This document shows positions 7,411 through 17,100 of a stretch of DNA of 41,897 bases, piece after piece. The DNA lies in the NCBI GenBank assembly GCA_017302015.1, contig JAFLEE010000043.1:1-41897 (forward strand), read 5' to 3'. Every line of letters starts with the position of its first letter. The stretch's first letter is position 1. The stretch comes from Spirochaetota bacterium (GTDB lineage: Bacteria; Spirochaetota; UBA12135; COTS27; JAFLEE01). Under the pieces are notes generated by a model. The model was not told where the DNA came from. It saw only the letters and a list, made by a program, of their open reading frames with translations, and did no database searches. The translations under genes and the position numbers were made by a program.

Positions 7411-10281
7411 CTATTTCTCCACCGCCACCATGAGGCCATCTACGTAAAAGATCCCATCCACCGAATCGTGCCCGTAGATGAGGAGCCGTTCCAATCGCCG
7501 GAAGGCGACGTCTTTTTTCGGGAGGGCGCCGGCATAGAGCGTCGCGCCTCCGGCCGTGAGCGTCAGGTCGAAATGGTCCGTGCGCTGGTTCCCGAGCCCG
7601 GTGGCGAGTTCAAACTCGGCCCAGGCGCCCGGGGGGATCATGGCCACAGGAGTCTTATCCGCCATCACCGCCCCTTCCTTGGAGACCGTCAGGAGGGCGG
7701 CGGAGTAATAGGGCGCATTCCCCTCGAGCTCGTTCAATTGGCGTACATCGAGGGTCAAGGGCGCCGGACGCTCGGGGTCGAGGCGGACGGCGAAGCGCAG
7801 GCGCAGGCGGCCCGAAGTTTCCGTCGTGTTGACCATGAGGCGCGGATCGTACTTCGGCCCGGGCGCGTCGTAAAACCGCAGGCAGCGCCCGCCCGCGCGG
7901 GATTTGTCGTCGAAGAGATCGATGGACGTTCCCTGTTCCGCATAGAGTTTGACGCCGCCCTTCCCGAAGATCGAGGCGAGCCCTCCCGCGCCCAGATAAT
8001 CCTGGAGCCCCAGCGTTGCGGATTTCGAGGGGCGATGCACGTAAGCGGACGTTGCGACGGGACGGCCCGGATCCCCCGAATAATCCGGCAGGCAGCCAAG
8101 GGCTTTTTGAAGGGCCTTCTGCTCGGAGCGGTACGGGTTTCCCGGGCGCAAGCCGATGGCCTCCACCTCGATGGGCTCGAAGCCCAGTTTCCAGGCGGGG
8201 GAATTGGCCGCAGGGCGGAAATCCCGCTTGAGCGGATCCACGAAGAGCGGATCGGCCACCAGCGAGGAGTGGTCGTAGGGGGTCTTGACGCGCCAATCGT
8301 CGAGGGTGGCGTCGAGGCCCGGCGCCGGGTAGCCTTTCATGACGTAACGGTCATCCGGGTTAAAAAAGAGGTTGAAGTCGCAGTTCGTCAATCGGGGGAG
8401 TTCCCAACCGGCGAACTCGAAGATAAACGGCGCCGTCGCCCCGGGCGTGACGAGGAGGTTGCGCCGGTAGGTATGCTGGACGGCCGTGCGGCCGAAGCCC
8501 TCCCACATGCGCACGGCGGCCACATCATTGGTCCCGCAGACGAGGATGTTATTCTCGGTGACGTTGCGCTGCCCCTTATTGAAGAACGCGACCCGTTTGT
8601 CGCCGCATTCGATTCCCCACACGATATTCTTCTTGAGTAGGCAATCATCGGCCGCGTCGTCGAGGTAGACGGCCATCCCGAGGCCGTCGAGGCCGCGCCG
8701 GCTATCGTGGAGCAGGTTCCGCACGACCTGGTTGCCGGCGCCGCAGGACCAGAAGGAGATGAAGCCGTTGTCTTCGGTGTCGAGGCTCATCCGGAAGAGA
8801 TCGTTATCGGCGATGAGGTTGCTACCGGAATGCACCCAGGGGTAGCGGTCCAGATATCCGACCTTGACGCCGTTCCATTTGGCCGTCTTCCCCTCCTCCA
8901 TCCCCTCGCCCTTGATGCACACGCCGTAGCGCGGGCTATCATGCATGGCGTTGTTCACGATCCGGTTGCCGCCGCTGGCCCACACGAAGACGCAGGCGCC
9001 ATGGCCCACGTTGCGCCCCACGTGGTGGATCCAATTGTTCGAGATGAGGTTGTCCCGGTTGACGTCCATCTGCAGGCCAAAATGGGCCCGGTAGCCGGAG
9101 AGGAGCACCCCGTGGAAGCCGGGTCGGGCGATCTCGCAATCGCTCACACGGTTGGAGCGGGCGCTCCAGACGAAGGCGACGGCGCTATAGCCCGCGCCGT
9201 CGATGCGGGCGCGCTCGATCACGCATTGGGTGGCGTGCTCGAAATAGATCGCCGCCTCCTTGTTCATCGGCTCGTTCCAGACGCCCACGCCGTGGGTGCC
9301 CGAGGTCTCCACGAAATCGTTGGTGAAATCGGAGCCCATGAAGTCGATCCCGGTGAACCGCAGATGACCCACGGGCTCCTGGGGCGAGGTCCCCCTGAAC
9401 TCGACGATGCGCACGACCGTGGGCGCGACGATCACCTGCCTTTCGATGGGGGCGGCCATGGGACGGTAATACAACCGGCCAGCCGGGGCGTCGAGATAGA
9501 ACTCGCCCGGCGCATCGAGGGCCCCGAGGGTATTCTGGATGAAATAGCGGCGTTCGGGGCGGATGACGATCGGCACCAGGGCCGGCCGTTCCAGGCCGAT
9601 GAGGCGCTTCGCCGGGTCGACATTCGAGATGGGGAGGATGTTGGCAAACCAATCGAAGCCGGCCCAGAGGTAGACTTCGGCGCCGGCGAGGGAGCCGGTG
9701 GGGAGGTCGCCCTCCTTGTAAAGGAACTCCCTCGGCGACATCAGGATGCCCCAGAGTTTGTGCCGCAGGGGTTCGCCCTTGGCGTCTCGTTGGGGGATTC
9801 CTTCGGCCACGTGGAGGTAGCCCTCGTTGGGGTGGCGCGCCTTTCGCGCCGCGTTCCCGTTTTCGAAGAGTTGGTGGAAGGGCCTCCCCTTCTCGACCTC
9901 GGCCACGAACACCCCGGCCCCCGCCGTTTTCCAACCCTGCACGCGCCGGCCGCCCACGAGGACCGCCCGCTCTCCCGGATAACTGGTCCAGGTGCGCATG
10001 GCGCCCTCGTGCCCGCTATCCCCGGGCCCGAACGACAGGGTCTTCTCGAGGTACCAGTTCCCGCCCTTCAGGTAAACCGTCACCGGGACGCTGGGCCGCG
10101 ATCGCGATGCGTCCCGCGCCCGTTCTAAACTCCGGAAGGGTTTTTCCTTCGTCCCGGGACCCGCATCGTCGCCCCCCGGAGCGACCCAGTAATCGGCGGC
10201 ATAGGCCGCGGCGAGGAGGCCAGCGAACGCGAGGAAATGGAGGGCGGCGCGTAGCGCCGCGGGGTGGGTGGTCCGGTTCAT
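7411..10281 (-). CDS. Secreted right-handed parallel beta-helix protein, possibly GH141-like glycosidase
   Basis: This 956-residue secreted protein begins with a signal peptide (about residues 1-28, ending AAAYAA). Right after it comes the block DYWVAPGGDDAGPGTKEKPF with a LERARDA helix, typical of Pfam-type beta-helix carbohydrate-active proteins including family GH141. Residues about 300-650 show rung repeats rich in N and hydrophobics (NLISNNWIHHVG, NRIVNNAMHDSPRYG, NLIADNDLF, NQVVRNLLHDSRRG, NVTENNILV). The C-terminal 200 residues look like a beta-sandwich carbohydrate-binding module. The ATG overlaps the sulfatase stop (ATGA) with GGAGG upstream, so it is translationally coupled. GH141 includes alpha-L-fucosidases and a xylanase; membership is my inference from the N-terminal block, and a non-catalytic or lyase role is possible. 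Confidence 0.8.
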   Translation of the reverse strand: MNRTTHPAALRAALHFLAFAGLLAAAYAADYWVAPGGDDAGPGTKEKPFRSLERARDASRSRPSVPVTVYLKGGNWYLEKTLSFGPGDSGHEGAMRTWTSYPGERAVLVGGRRVQGWKTAGAGVFVAEVEKGRPFHQLFENGNAARKARHPNEGYLHVAEGIPQRDAKGEPLRHKLWGILMSPREFLYKEGDLPTGSLAGAEVYLWAGFDWFANILPISNVDPAKRLIGLERPALVPIVIRPERRYFIQNTLGALDAPGEFYLDAPAGRLYYRPMAAPIERQVIVAPTVVRIVEFRGTSPQEPVGHLRFTGIDFMGSDFTNDFVETSGTHGVGVWNEPMNKEAAIYFEHATQCVIERARIDGAGYSAVAFVWSARSNRVSDCEIARPGFHGVLLSGYRAHFGLQMDVNRDNLISNNWIHHVGRNVGHGACVFVWASGGNRIVNNAMHDSPRYGVCIKGEGMEEGKTAKWNGVKVGYLDRYPWVHSGSNLIADNDLFRMSLDTEDNGFISFWSCGAGNQVVRNLLHDSRRGLDGLGMAVYLDDAADDCLLKKNIVWGIECGDKRVAFFNKGQRNVTENNILVCGTNDVAAVRMWEGFGRTAVQHTYRRNLLVTPGATAPFIFEFAGWELPRLTNCDFNLFFNPDDRYVMKGYPAPGLDATLDDWRVKTPYDHSSLVADPLFVDPLKRDFRPAANSPAWKLGFEPIEVEAIGLRPGNPYRSEQKALQKALGCLPDYSGDPGRPVATSAYVHRPSKSATLGLQDYLGAGGLASIFGKGGVKLYAEQGTSIDLFDDKSRAGGRCLRFYDAPGPKYDPRLMVNTTETSGRLRLRFAVRLDPERPAPLTLDVRQLNELEGNAPYYSAALLTVSKEGAVMADKTPVAMIPPGAWAEFELATGLGNQRTDHFDLTLTAGGATLYAGALPKKDVAFRRLERLLIYGHDSVDGIFYVDGLMVAVEK

Positions 10282-11813
10282 GTGTAGTTCCCTCCGGCGT
10301 TCTTCGCGGTGGATCGCCAAGGCTGCTTCCCGTCCGCGTTCGCGTGGATCTTGTAGCGCTCCCGACTCTGGGAAGGCGAGGCGTACGTCGCGGGCCAAAC
10401 GCTCTTGTTCCGGGTGGTCGTCACCAGCCAATCCATGAGGCCACGTTCCATGCGGTCCACGACCGGCCGTTTGTCCGCGTCGAACCACAGGTTCTTCATC
10501 TCCCACGGATCCGCCTCGAGGTCGTAGAGTTCCCCGAAACCGTCTGGATATTCCTGGGCGAACATCGCGCGGGGGTAATAGACGAGGCGGTACTTCCCCT
10601 GCCGCGCACTCTTGCTCCACGCGAACTCGGTGACGGCGAGGGAATGGATCTCCTTGTGTTCGCCGCCCAAGAGCGGCGCGAGCGAGGCGCCGTCGCTGGT
10701 TTCGAGGGGTTCGAGGCCGCAGAGTTCGCAGAGCGTCTGGGACACGTCCACCGTCTCCACGAGTTCCGGGGCGACGTGCCCGGCCTTGAACCGGCCCGGC
10801 CAACTCCAGAGGAACGGGATGCGCGTGATGGCGTCGGAACTGATGCCGGGCGCCTTCTCCATGATGCCGTGCTCGCAGGCGTAATCCCCGTGGTCCGTGG
10901 AATAGATCACGATCGTATTTTCGGCAAGCCCGTGGCGGTCGAGGAATGCGAGCACCTCGCCCACCGCATGGTCGACCTGGCTGATCGCGCCCAGGTAGCC
11001 GCGGAGTTTCCGAAGGCGCGCCGCCTCGAAGGTCTTGGGTTCGAAGAGCGCCCACTCGCCCCGGCGCCACTGGGCCGCGGCGCGCAATAGGTGCGGCGCC
11101 TTGCGGGCCGCCGCGAGATCGTAGTCGGCGTTGGGCGGGAGGCGAAGGTCTTTTCCCTCGTAGAGCGACCAGAAGGGTTCGCTGGGCGCGGTGCATTGGT
11201 GGGGCCGGGGGAAACTGGCGAAGGAGAAGAAAGGCCGACCCTCCTCTTGCGCGGCCCGCATGAACGCGATGGCCTCCGAGGCGATCCACCCCTCCTGGGA
11301 TTCTTCGAATGCGAGGGGCGAGACGCGGCCCTCCATGCTCTGGATACCTTTCTTCCCGTGTTCGGGGAGGCTGCCGTGCTCCTCGAGGGCGAGCTTCCCC
11401 CGGCCCTCGAGGAAGGCCTCGTACTTTTTCGAGCGGCCTCCCACGCTGCAGCCGGCGGTCTCGTGGAAATGGTCCACCGCGTCCTCCACCCAGTACTCGG
11501 GGCAATGGATCTTGCCCACCGCGCTCGTGCGGTACCCCGCATCGCGAAAATGGCCGAGGAGGCAGGGCAGCCCGCCCAGATTCCCCCCCGAGAGGCCGTA
11601 ATAGCCGTGGTTATGGCAGTACTGGCCCGAAAGGAACGACAGGCGGCTGGGCGTGCAGATCGGATTCTGGGTGATGGCGTTCTCGAAGCGCACCCCCCCG
11701 GCGGCGAGACGATCGAGGTGGGGCGTTTTCACATCGGGATGGCCCCTGTGCCCGAGAACTTTCGCGTTGTGCTGATCGCTGAAGAGAAAGACGACGTTGG
11801 GGCGTGGGTTCAT
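10278..11813 (-). CDS. Type I sulfatase (formylglycine-dependent arylsulfatase-type)
   Basis: This 511-residue enzyme hydrolyses sulfate esters. The sulfatase signature is present: N-terminal NVVFLFSDQHN with the metal-binding Asp (about residue 13), the formylglycine motif CTPSR at residues 53-57, the second signature around GHFRDAGYRTSAVGKIH, and the metal site STDHGDYACEHG near residue 300. The Cys-type active site needs an anaerobic or FGE-type maturation enzyme, which is not in this window. No signal peptide is visible, so it may act in the cytoplasm on imported sulfated sugars. The ATG is 1 base after the IclR stop, with AGGA inside the end of iclR. The gene order IclR - sulfatase - beta-helix protein suggests a regulated sulfated-glycan operon. 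Confidence 0.92.
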   Translation of the reverse strand: MNPRPNVVFLFSDQHNAKVLGHRGHPDVKTPHLDRLAAGGVRFENAITQNPICTPSRLSFLSGQYCHNHGYYGLSGGNLGGLPCLLGHFRDAGYRTSAVGKIHCPEYWVEDAVDHFHETAGCSVGGRSKKYEAFLEGRGKLALEEHGSLPEHGKKGIQSMEGRVSPLAFEESQEGWIASEAIAFMRAAQEEGRPFFSFASFPRPHQCTAPSEPFWSLYEGKDLRLPPNADYDLAAARKAPHLLRAAAQWRRGEWALFEPKTFEAARLRKLRGYLGAISQVDHAVGEVLAFLDRHGLAENTIVIYSTDHGDYACEHGIMEKAPGISSDAITRIPFLWSWPGRFKAGHVAPELVETVDVSQTLCELCGLEPLETSDGASLAPLLGGEHKEIHSLAVTEFAWSKSARQGKYRLVYYPRAMFAQEYPDGFGELYDLEADPWEMKNLWFDADKRPVVDRMERGLMDWLVTTTRNKSVWPATYASPSQSRERYKIHANADGKQPWRSTAKNAGGNYT

Positions 11814-11814
11814 C

Positions 11815-12537
11815 TTAGGTCCTGGTTCCGAGGGTGAGTTCTTCCGCCGCCGCCTTCACGAGCGCCGCGTAGGGAAGTACTTGTTGATCGGGGATGGTGA
11901 GCGTATTGCCGCCGAGGCCGACGGCGGCGATGGTTCGCCCCGCTTCGAGCACCGGGGCCGCCAGACGCCGCACGTGGGGGTAGAAGGCCGCGTCGTCGTA
12001 GGTGAAGCCGTGCTTTTCGAACCAGGCCATCCGACCGGGAAAGGCCCTACGGAAGCGGGCCGCGTCGGCGATCTCGCCCTCGGCCCGCTTGCGCCCCGAT
12101 GCATCGAGCGAGGCCCAAAAGAGCCAACCCCATGGCGTCGCGGAGGGATCGCGGGTGATGTTCCCGACCTCTTGCATGGCGATGGAGAACGAATCGACGA
12201 CCTTGTCGATGCATTGCTGCTCGCGACCGTTCCAAAAAACCAGGAGCGCCGTGTTGCCCGTTTTCCGCGAGAGTTCCCCGAGCACGCCCTTGGAGGCGGA
12301 AAGAAGCCGGGTAAAGACCGGCACGCCCCGCCCGAGCACCAGAAGCTGGTTTCCGGCCCGGTATTTTCCCGAGGGATCTTTCACGATGTAGCGGCCCTCT
12401 TCCAAGCTTTTTAGCAGCCGCGTGGCGCTGGAGGCCGGAAAGCCCGTGGCCGCCAAGAGTTCGTTATAGCCGATAGGCCCTTCACTGGTGAGCACGATTT
12501 TCAAGAGGTCGAGGCCACGTTTGAGGGCGGGGATCAT
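11815..12537 (-). CDS. IclR-family transcriptional regulator
   Basis: This 240-residue regulator has an N-terminal winged helix-turn-helix (about residues 1-65; LKRGLDLLKIVLTSEGPIGYNEL, then ATGFPASSATRLLKSL as recognition helix region) and a C-terminal IclR effector-binding domain (about 75-235), including AQE-like central segments and a ...PYAALVKAAAEEL end. IclR proteins usually bind small metabolites and act as repressors or activators of nearby catabolic genes. The ATG at 12537 has GGAAA about 5 bases upstream. Its promoter overlaps a perfect palindrome at 12547-12572, so autoregulation is likely. The sulfatase and beta-helix genes follow in the same operon and are the obvious targets. 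Confidence 0.93.
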   Translation of the reverse strand: MIPALKRGLDLLKIVLTSEGPIGYNELLAATGFPASSATRLLKSLEEGRYIVKDPSGKYRAGNQLLVLGRGVPVFTRLLSASKGVLGELSRKTGNTALLVFWNGREQQCIDKVVDSFSIAMQEVGNITRDPSATPWGWLFWASLDASGRKRAEGEIADAARFRRAFPGRMAWFEKHGFTYDDAAFYPHVRRLAAPVLEAGRTIAAVGLGGNTLTIPDQQVLPYAALVKAAAEELTLGTRT

Positions 12538-12546
12538 CGGATTTCC

Positions 12547-12572
12547 ATATATGAGCGTTAACGCTCATATAT
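12547..12572. promoter_or_regulatory. Perfect 26-bp palindrome, probable IclR operator
   Basis: The half-site ATATATGAGCGTT is followed immediately by its exact reverse complement. It covers the predicted transcription start and lies 9 bases upstream of the iclR start codon. The palindrome is a direct observation. That IclR binds here is inferred from its position at the regulator's own promoter. Confidence 0.75.
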
Positions 12573-12601
12573 AGTGTAGCCGGGGTCTCACCCCTTGTCA
12601 A
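12573..12601 (-). promoter_or_regulatory. Sigma70 promoter of the iclR-sulfatase-beta-helix operon
   Basis: TTGACA (12601-12596), a 17-base spacer, then TACACT (12578-12573) on the minus strand. The -35 is a full consensus and the predicted start falls in the adjacent palindrome near 12566. Confidence 0.72.
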
Positions 12602-12638
12602 GGGATGAAAGAAAACCGAGCCCGTCAGGCCCCCATTT

Positions 12639-14102
12639 TCAATCCGGGATCAATTCCCAGTTCTCTTCGAGGGCGATCTCCCCATTGGGGGGAAGTATCT
12701 TCGTCGGCCCATGGCTCTCGACTTCGATGAATTTCGGGCAGACATAGAAATGGGCCGGATAGAAATCGCCCATGAGGTCGAGGTCGCCGGGAAGGAGTCG
12801 CGGTTGCAGGCGGAAACGGAACCCCTCGTAGCGCACTTGGATCTCGTTCACGGCGGGCTGCTGTTGCCATTCGAGGCCCTTCGCACCGGTTCGTGCGAGC
12901 GCGGCGGCGGTATCGAGTCGATCCCAGCCCCCGTCGCGCCGGATGAGGTCGCGGTGGGTTTCCGGCGACAGGGCGGATTTTCTCGTGTCTCCTTCCGCCT
13001 CCCGGGGGACCGCAATTTCCCTCGCCGCTTTCGGCGGGACGCGGGTGATCGACCAGATGCCGCATGCCTGGGGGAACGGGGCGGTATTCTTCTGGATATT
13101 GACCACGCGCAACCCGGGCCGGGCGGGGTCGAGATGGATCTCGTAGCGCTGCACGAGGAAAAGATAGGCGCTCTCGGGGGAGCTGAGGATGATCTCGCCT
13201 TCCGCGGGGAATTCCACGCGGTAACGCCCGCACAGGAGGATCGGATCGGCCGGGAGGAAATAATTACGGGGCTGGAACCGGTTGAAATGAGCCCCGAAAT
13301 CGGGGCAAGCCCCGCGATTGGGGACGTTCTGCGGCGCCTTGAAATCGTCGTGGATGGCATTGGGCCCTCCCGGGGGGCCGAAGGCGAGGATCATCCCCCC
13401 GATGTCCGGGGCGAAACGGAGGGTGAGGTTCGAGGTCGCCACCTGGAATTGGCCCCGGTTGGATCCCTCCGCTATTTTCTCGATGCGGATTTTTTTCCAG
13501 GGGGGCACCTCGGCGCTTCCCGCCATTCCTTGGCGCCCCGCCGCCACGCGTTCCCGCCAGGCCGCGGCTTGCCTCAAGAATCCATCCCGGTTCGACACCT
13601 CCAGAAGCGGATCCGCGTAGGCGATCCGCTGCCGCAGGAACCCCGACTTCCCGTACTCGCCCCGGAGTTCGATCTGGTGCGCCCCGACGAGGGGAATCGC
13701 GAGGGGGATCGCCTTCTCCCCGAGGCGAACGTTCCGGCGGAAAACCTCTTTGCGGTCGACGAGGACCACGACGTTCAGGTCGGCGCCGCCCCCATCCTTC
13801 GGGTCTTTCGGGTGGTCCTCATCTTCGATGCCCGCCAATGCGGTAAACCCGCAGGCCAGGCCCGAGAGGTTGTAGACGACGCTGAACCCCGTATGCCCAG
13901 AGATTCCCCGGGCATACGTCACGCCTGCGATGGCGATGGCGTGCCCCTGGAGATTCTTGTCCACGACCATGGGCCTCGGGCCGTCTTGCGTCCAGAAATC
14001 AGCCGCATCGGTCGGGGGCACCTCGCCGAGTCTCACCGCCTCCGTTCCGAAGAGGGGGAGGAAAATCCCCAACGAGAGGATCAAGATGTTTCGGGGATTC
14101 AT
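12639..14102 (-). CDS. Secreted NPCBM-domain protein with a C-terminal DUF4380/mutarotase-like beta-sandwich
   Basis: The protein has 487 residues. Residues 1-21 form a signal peptide (ILILSLGIFLPLF). Residues about 25-168 match the NPCBM/NEW2 domain: a KNLQGHAIAIAGVTYARGI-type lead, GHTGFSVVYNLSG, LAGIEDE, and the GADLNVVVLVDRKEVF strand, a fold that binds carbohydrate in secreted glycosidases. The remaining 280 residues (NLTLRFAPDIGGMILAFGP, RYRVEFPAEGEIILSSPES) look like an all-beta mutarotase-like domain such as DUF4380, which is my best match but not certain. The ATG at 14102 has AAAGGAACT upstream; an 18-codon upstream extension lacks a signal peptide. It follows the 1463-aa gene by 54 bases, probably in the same operon. 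Confidence 0.78.
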   Translation of the reverse strand: MNPRNILILSLGIFLPLFGTEAVRLGEVPPTDAADFWTQDGPRPMVVDKNLQGHAIAIAGVTYARGISGHTGFSVVYNLSGLACGFTALAGIEDEDHPKDPKDGGGADLNVVVLVDRKEVFRRNVRLGEKAIPLAIPLVGAHQIELRGEYGKSGFLRQRIAYADPLLEVSNRDGFLRQAAAWRERVAAGRQGMAGSAEVPPWKKIRIEKIAEGSNRGQFQVATSNLTLRFAPDIGGMILAFGPPGGPNAIHDDFKAPQNVPNRGACPDFGAHFNRFQPRNYFLPADPILLCGRYRVEFPAEGEIILSSPESAYLFLVQRYEIHLDPARPGLRVVNIQKNTAPFPQACGIWSITRVPPKAAREIAVPREAEGDTRKSALSPETHRDLIRRDGGWDRLDTAAALARTGAKGLEWQQQPAVNEIQVRYEGFRFRLQPRLLPGDLDLMGDFYPAHFYVCPKFIEVESHGPTKILPPNGEIALEENWELIPD

Positions 14103-14156
14103 GGGAGTTCCTTTTTCGGAGACGGGCGCATCGCAGGGTCGCACCGCGTTCCCCAT

Positions 14157-17100
14157 TTAGGGAGAACGCTCCACCTCGATCCCGTTGAGGCACGCGTTCC
14201 CCGTGAGTTCGATCTCCAGGAGCCCGGCGCCGGAGAGGGGAACCTCATCCGCCTCCACGATCACGGGCGTGTACTGGGCCCCCGCCCGGGCCACGAGGTC
14301 GAGGCGTTCCTCGACGAGGCGGCCGGCGATGAGCACGTTGAAGAGGCGCATGCCCGGCTTCGAGTTTTTGATGTAGGACTCGCAGAAGTGCAGGCGCACC
14401 CGGTAGCGCCCCGGGGGAAGGGGGATCTTGTACTGGATGCGGTTCCCGTAGATCTCGCTGCAATAGATCCCCGGCGCCACCGGATCTTTGATGTCGAGTT
14501 TGCCCCGATCAACGGCGGTGCCACCCGAGCCCCCGTAGGCCTCCTCGCCCTGAAATTCCTGGTCGGGGAGCCAACGGCGCCCCTTGAGATCGGTATAGAC
14601 CGCCCGGGATCCGCAGTGGATGCGCCCCGTCCGGGACTTCTTGAGATCCTCGAGGAACGAGGCTTGGTTCTCCCGGCACCGCACGAGGGCCTTAGCCGAA
14701 CGGACCTGGGCGAGGACTTCGAAATCTTCCATCGTATTCCAGACCGCGAAAGCGTCCCCCCCCGCGACGCCGGCCTCGATGTTCGAAAGCAAGTCGCTGG
14801 GGATCTTCTTCAAGAACTCGGGGCGCCCCATGAGGAGCCTGGCATCGGCGAGGATCGAAGCTTCGACCCTCGGTTCAAAGGCGAGGCGGCACGTCGGCCG
14901 CGCTTCGGGGCCCGCAATCCGGAAGAGCCGGATATCGAACGGCTTCATGGCGATCGATACGATTCCGTCTTTACCCGGGGCGAGGTCTTTATCATAGACG
15001 AGATCGCGCACCGTCCCGATGCCCCCGATGCTGCCCATCGAAGCGTAGGGGGTGGAGTTGATGAGGCGAAGGCAGATCGAACCATCGGGGTTCCTGGCCG
15101 TCTGGGCCATCACCCCCCGGGCCGCCGGGGCGGCCAAGGTCTGGAAGCGGGCCTCGGGCGTCGCATAGAAGGATTTGGCGAACCGGCGGAATTGGGGGCC
15201 GAAGCCCGTCTCCAAATTGCAGTCGATCCATTGGTCGAAGACGGCCGTGGGCACCTTCCCGCCGCTCACCCCGTCTACGAACTCGTTCATGGCGCAATCT
15301 TCCACCGCCCGCGGGGTGAAGACGCCCCGGGCCGTGCCCCGGAAGAGCCAGCGTCCCGCGGCTGCGGCGGGGGCGTCCACCTCGTCGAGACCGCTGCAAA
15401 CCCCCACATATAAGGCCCCAAAGGCCTCAATCTGGTCGCGGGATCCCGGGTTCTTGTTCCAGCCATAGACCCAATCGTAATTCTCCCTCGGGCTGCCGAA
15501 CTTGGCCCAATTGCCCAAGGGGATCACCAGGGCCTGCGCTCGCTGGGAGCGGTAGAGGGAAAGCGGCGCGCCGAAATCGCGGAATCGCTTCTCCATGAAC
15601 CCCTCGCGATCGGCTCGGGTGGAGGCCGGATCGAGGAAGGGGGTGTCTTGCTTGTAGTCGATGCCCGTCGGGAATTGGTAGAGGCGCCATTTGGAGGCCC
15701 CGGTCTGGAGGAGGGCGGCGATCTCGTCGGTGAAGGCCTTCATCTTCTGCGCGCGCCAGGCGACCCATTCCGTCGGGAACTTCGCCATAATGGCTTCGTA
15801 GCGCTTCTGGAAACGCATGGGATCCTTGCCGCTGATGCCGAGGGCGATCCGGCTCTCCTTCTCGAATTGGCCCACGGTGTCATCGTCATAGCCGACCTCG
15901 AGATCGCCCAACTCCCGGTAGGCGTGGGTATTGAAGGTGGGCAGCCACCACTGGCCATGGACCAAGAAGAAGCCCGCGATATCCCCATAACCCTGGTAGC
16001 GCCCGTAGATCTCCGAGACGCACCCCTTCATGATAGAAGCCACATCGGGGTTGAGGAAGTTGAAGCCGTTATTCATGTAGCCGTGGAGTTGCCGCCCGTA
16101 GCGGTCCACGAGCCGCGTGGATTTTTCCCCCGCCCAGAGTCGGCGCTCGCTGAGCCCCCCCTTCCCCTGCAAGTACACCTGGGGCGAAGCGATATACTCG
16201 AAACCGAAGAGGAGTTTGATGCCGTTTTCGCGGTACATCCCCATCAAGAGGGGCACCGCGTCGACCTCGCTTCCGTCGCCCCCGCGGGGGCCGTGGGCCG
16301 CCGAGGGGTAATCCCCCTCCGTGTACATATAGAGGCCCTCAGTGGACATGTTATAGCCCTGGAACCGCAGGAGCGCGATCTTTCTCTCCAGGGCCCGGTA
16401 CCAGTCGTGGTAGAAATCCTTATGGGGCGCGGTGGAGAAGCCCTTGTCGAAGCCCGCCGGGTTCTCGCTCATGCCCGTGGTGAGGCGCAGGGTGGAGATG
16501 CGCTCGTTGTGGGAGCCGAAGAGACGACCGCTCGGCGGGATCTCCAGGGCCGGCAATCCACCCTCGATCTTGTAGATATTGATCTCACAGGCCGCGGCGG
16601 GGATCCCCCCGAAGCCGCTCATGACGACGATGGACGCGTTGAAACTGGCGGGGAAAAATACGTAGCGCAGGCGTTTTTTACCGCCGCTTAAGGGGTAGCG
16701 CACGCCGGTATAGCAAGTGCCCGTGGCGGTGAACCAGCCCGTGCTGCCCGAGGGCACGTTGTTCATGAACCCGATGGGGTAATTCTCGGTGATGCCCGAG
16801 TAGATGTAGCGGTCCTGGTCGTCGGGAACGATCACCTCGGCGAGGTAGGCCACTCCCCGCTCCCGCAGGTGCAGCCGGTAGGCGAAATAGTCCCAACGGC
16901 CCTTGCCCGTCTCTCGGTAGGTGAGCGGCCCCTCGGTGGAAACTTTCCCCCGATTGGTGCCGGGGGCGCTGTACATCCCCGCATGGTCGAGAAACTCGCC
17001 TTCGGGGGGCGCGCTTTGGGTGCAATCGATCTTCGTCACGAGTTTCAAGCGTCCCTCGAAATTCGATTCGAAAGCGTCCAGTGGCAGCACGTCTTGGCGG

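Noticed and set aside
12602-12638. Possible terminator of the NPCBM gene, a weak GCC/GGC hairpin followed by TTTT
   Set aside because: The stem is only three or four pairs, so I do not call it.
12711-15413. A 900-residue open frame on the plus strand opposite the NPCBM and 1463-aa genes
   Set aside because: It is the antisense of two strongly supported genes, made of repetitive Arg/Glu/Gly/Pro-rich sequence as expected from high G+C, and it matches nothing I know.
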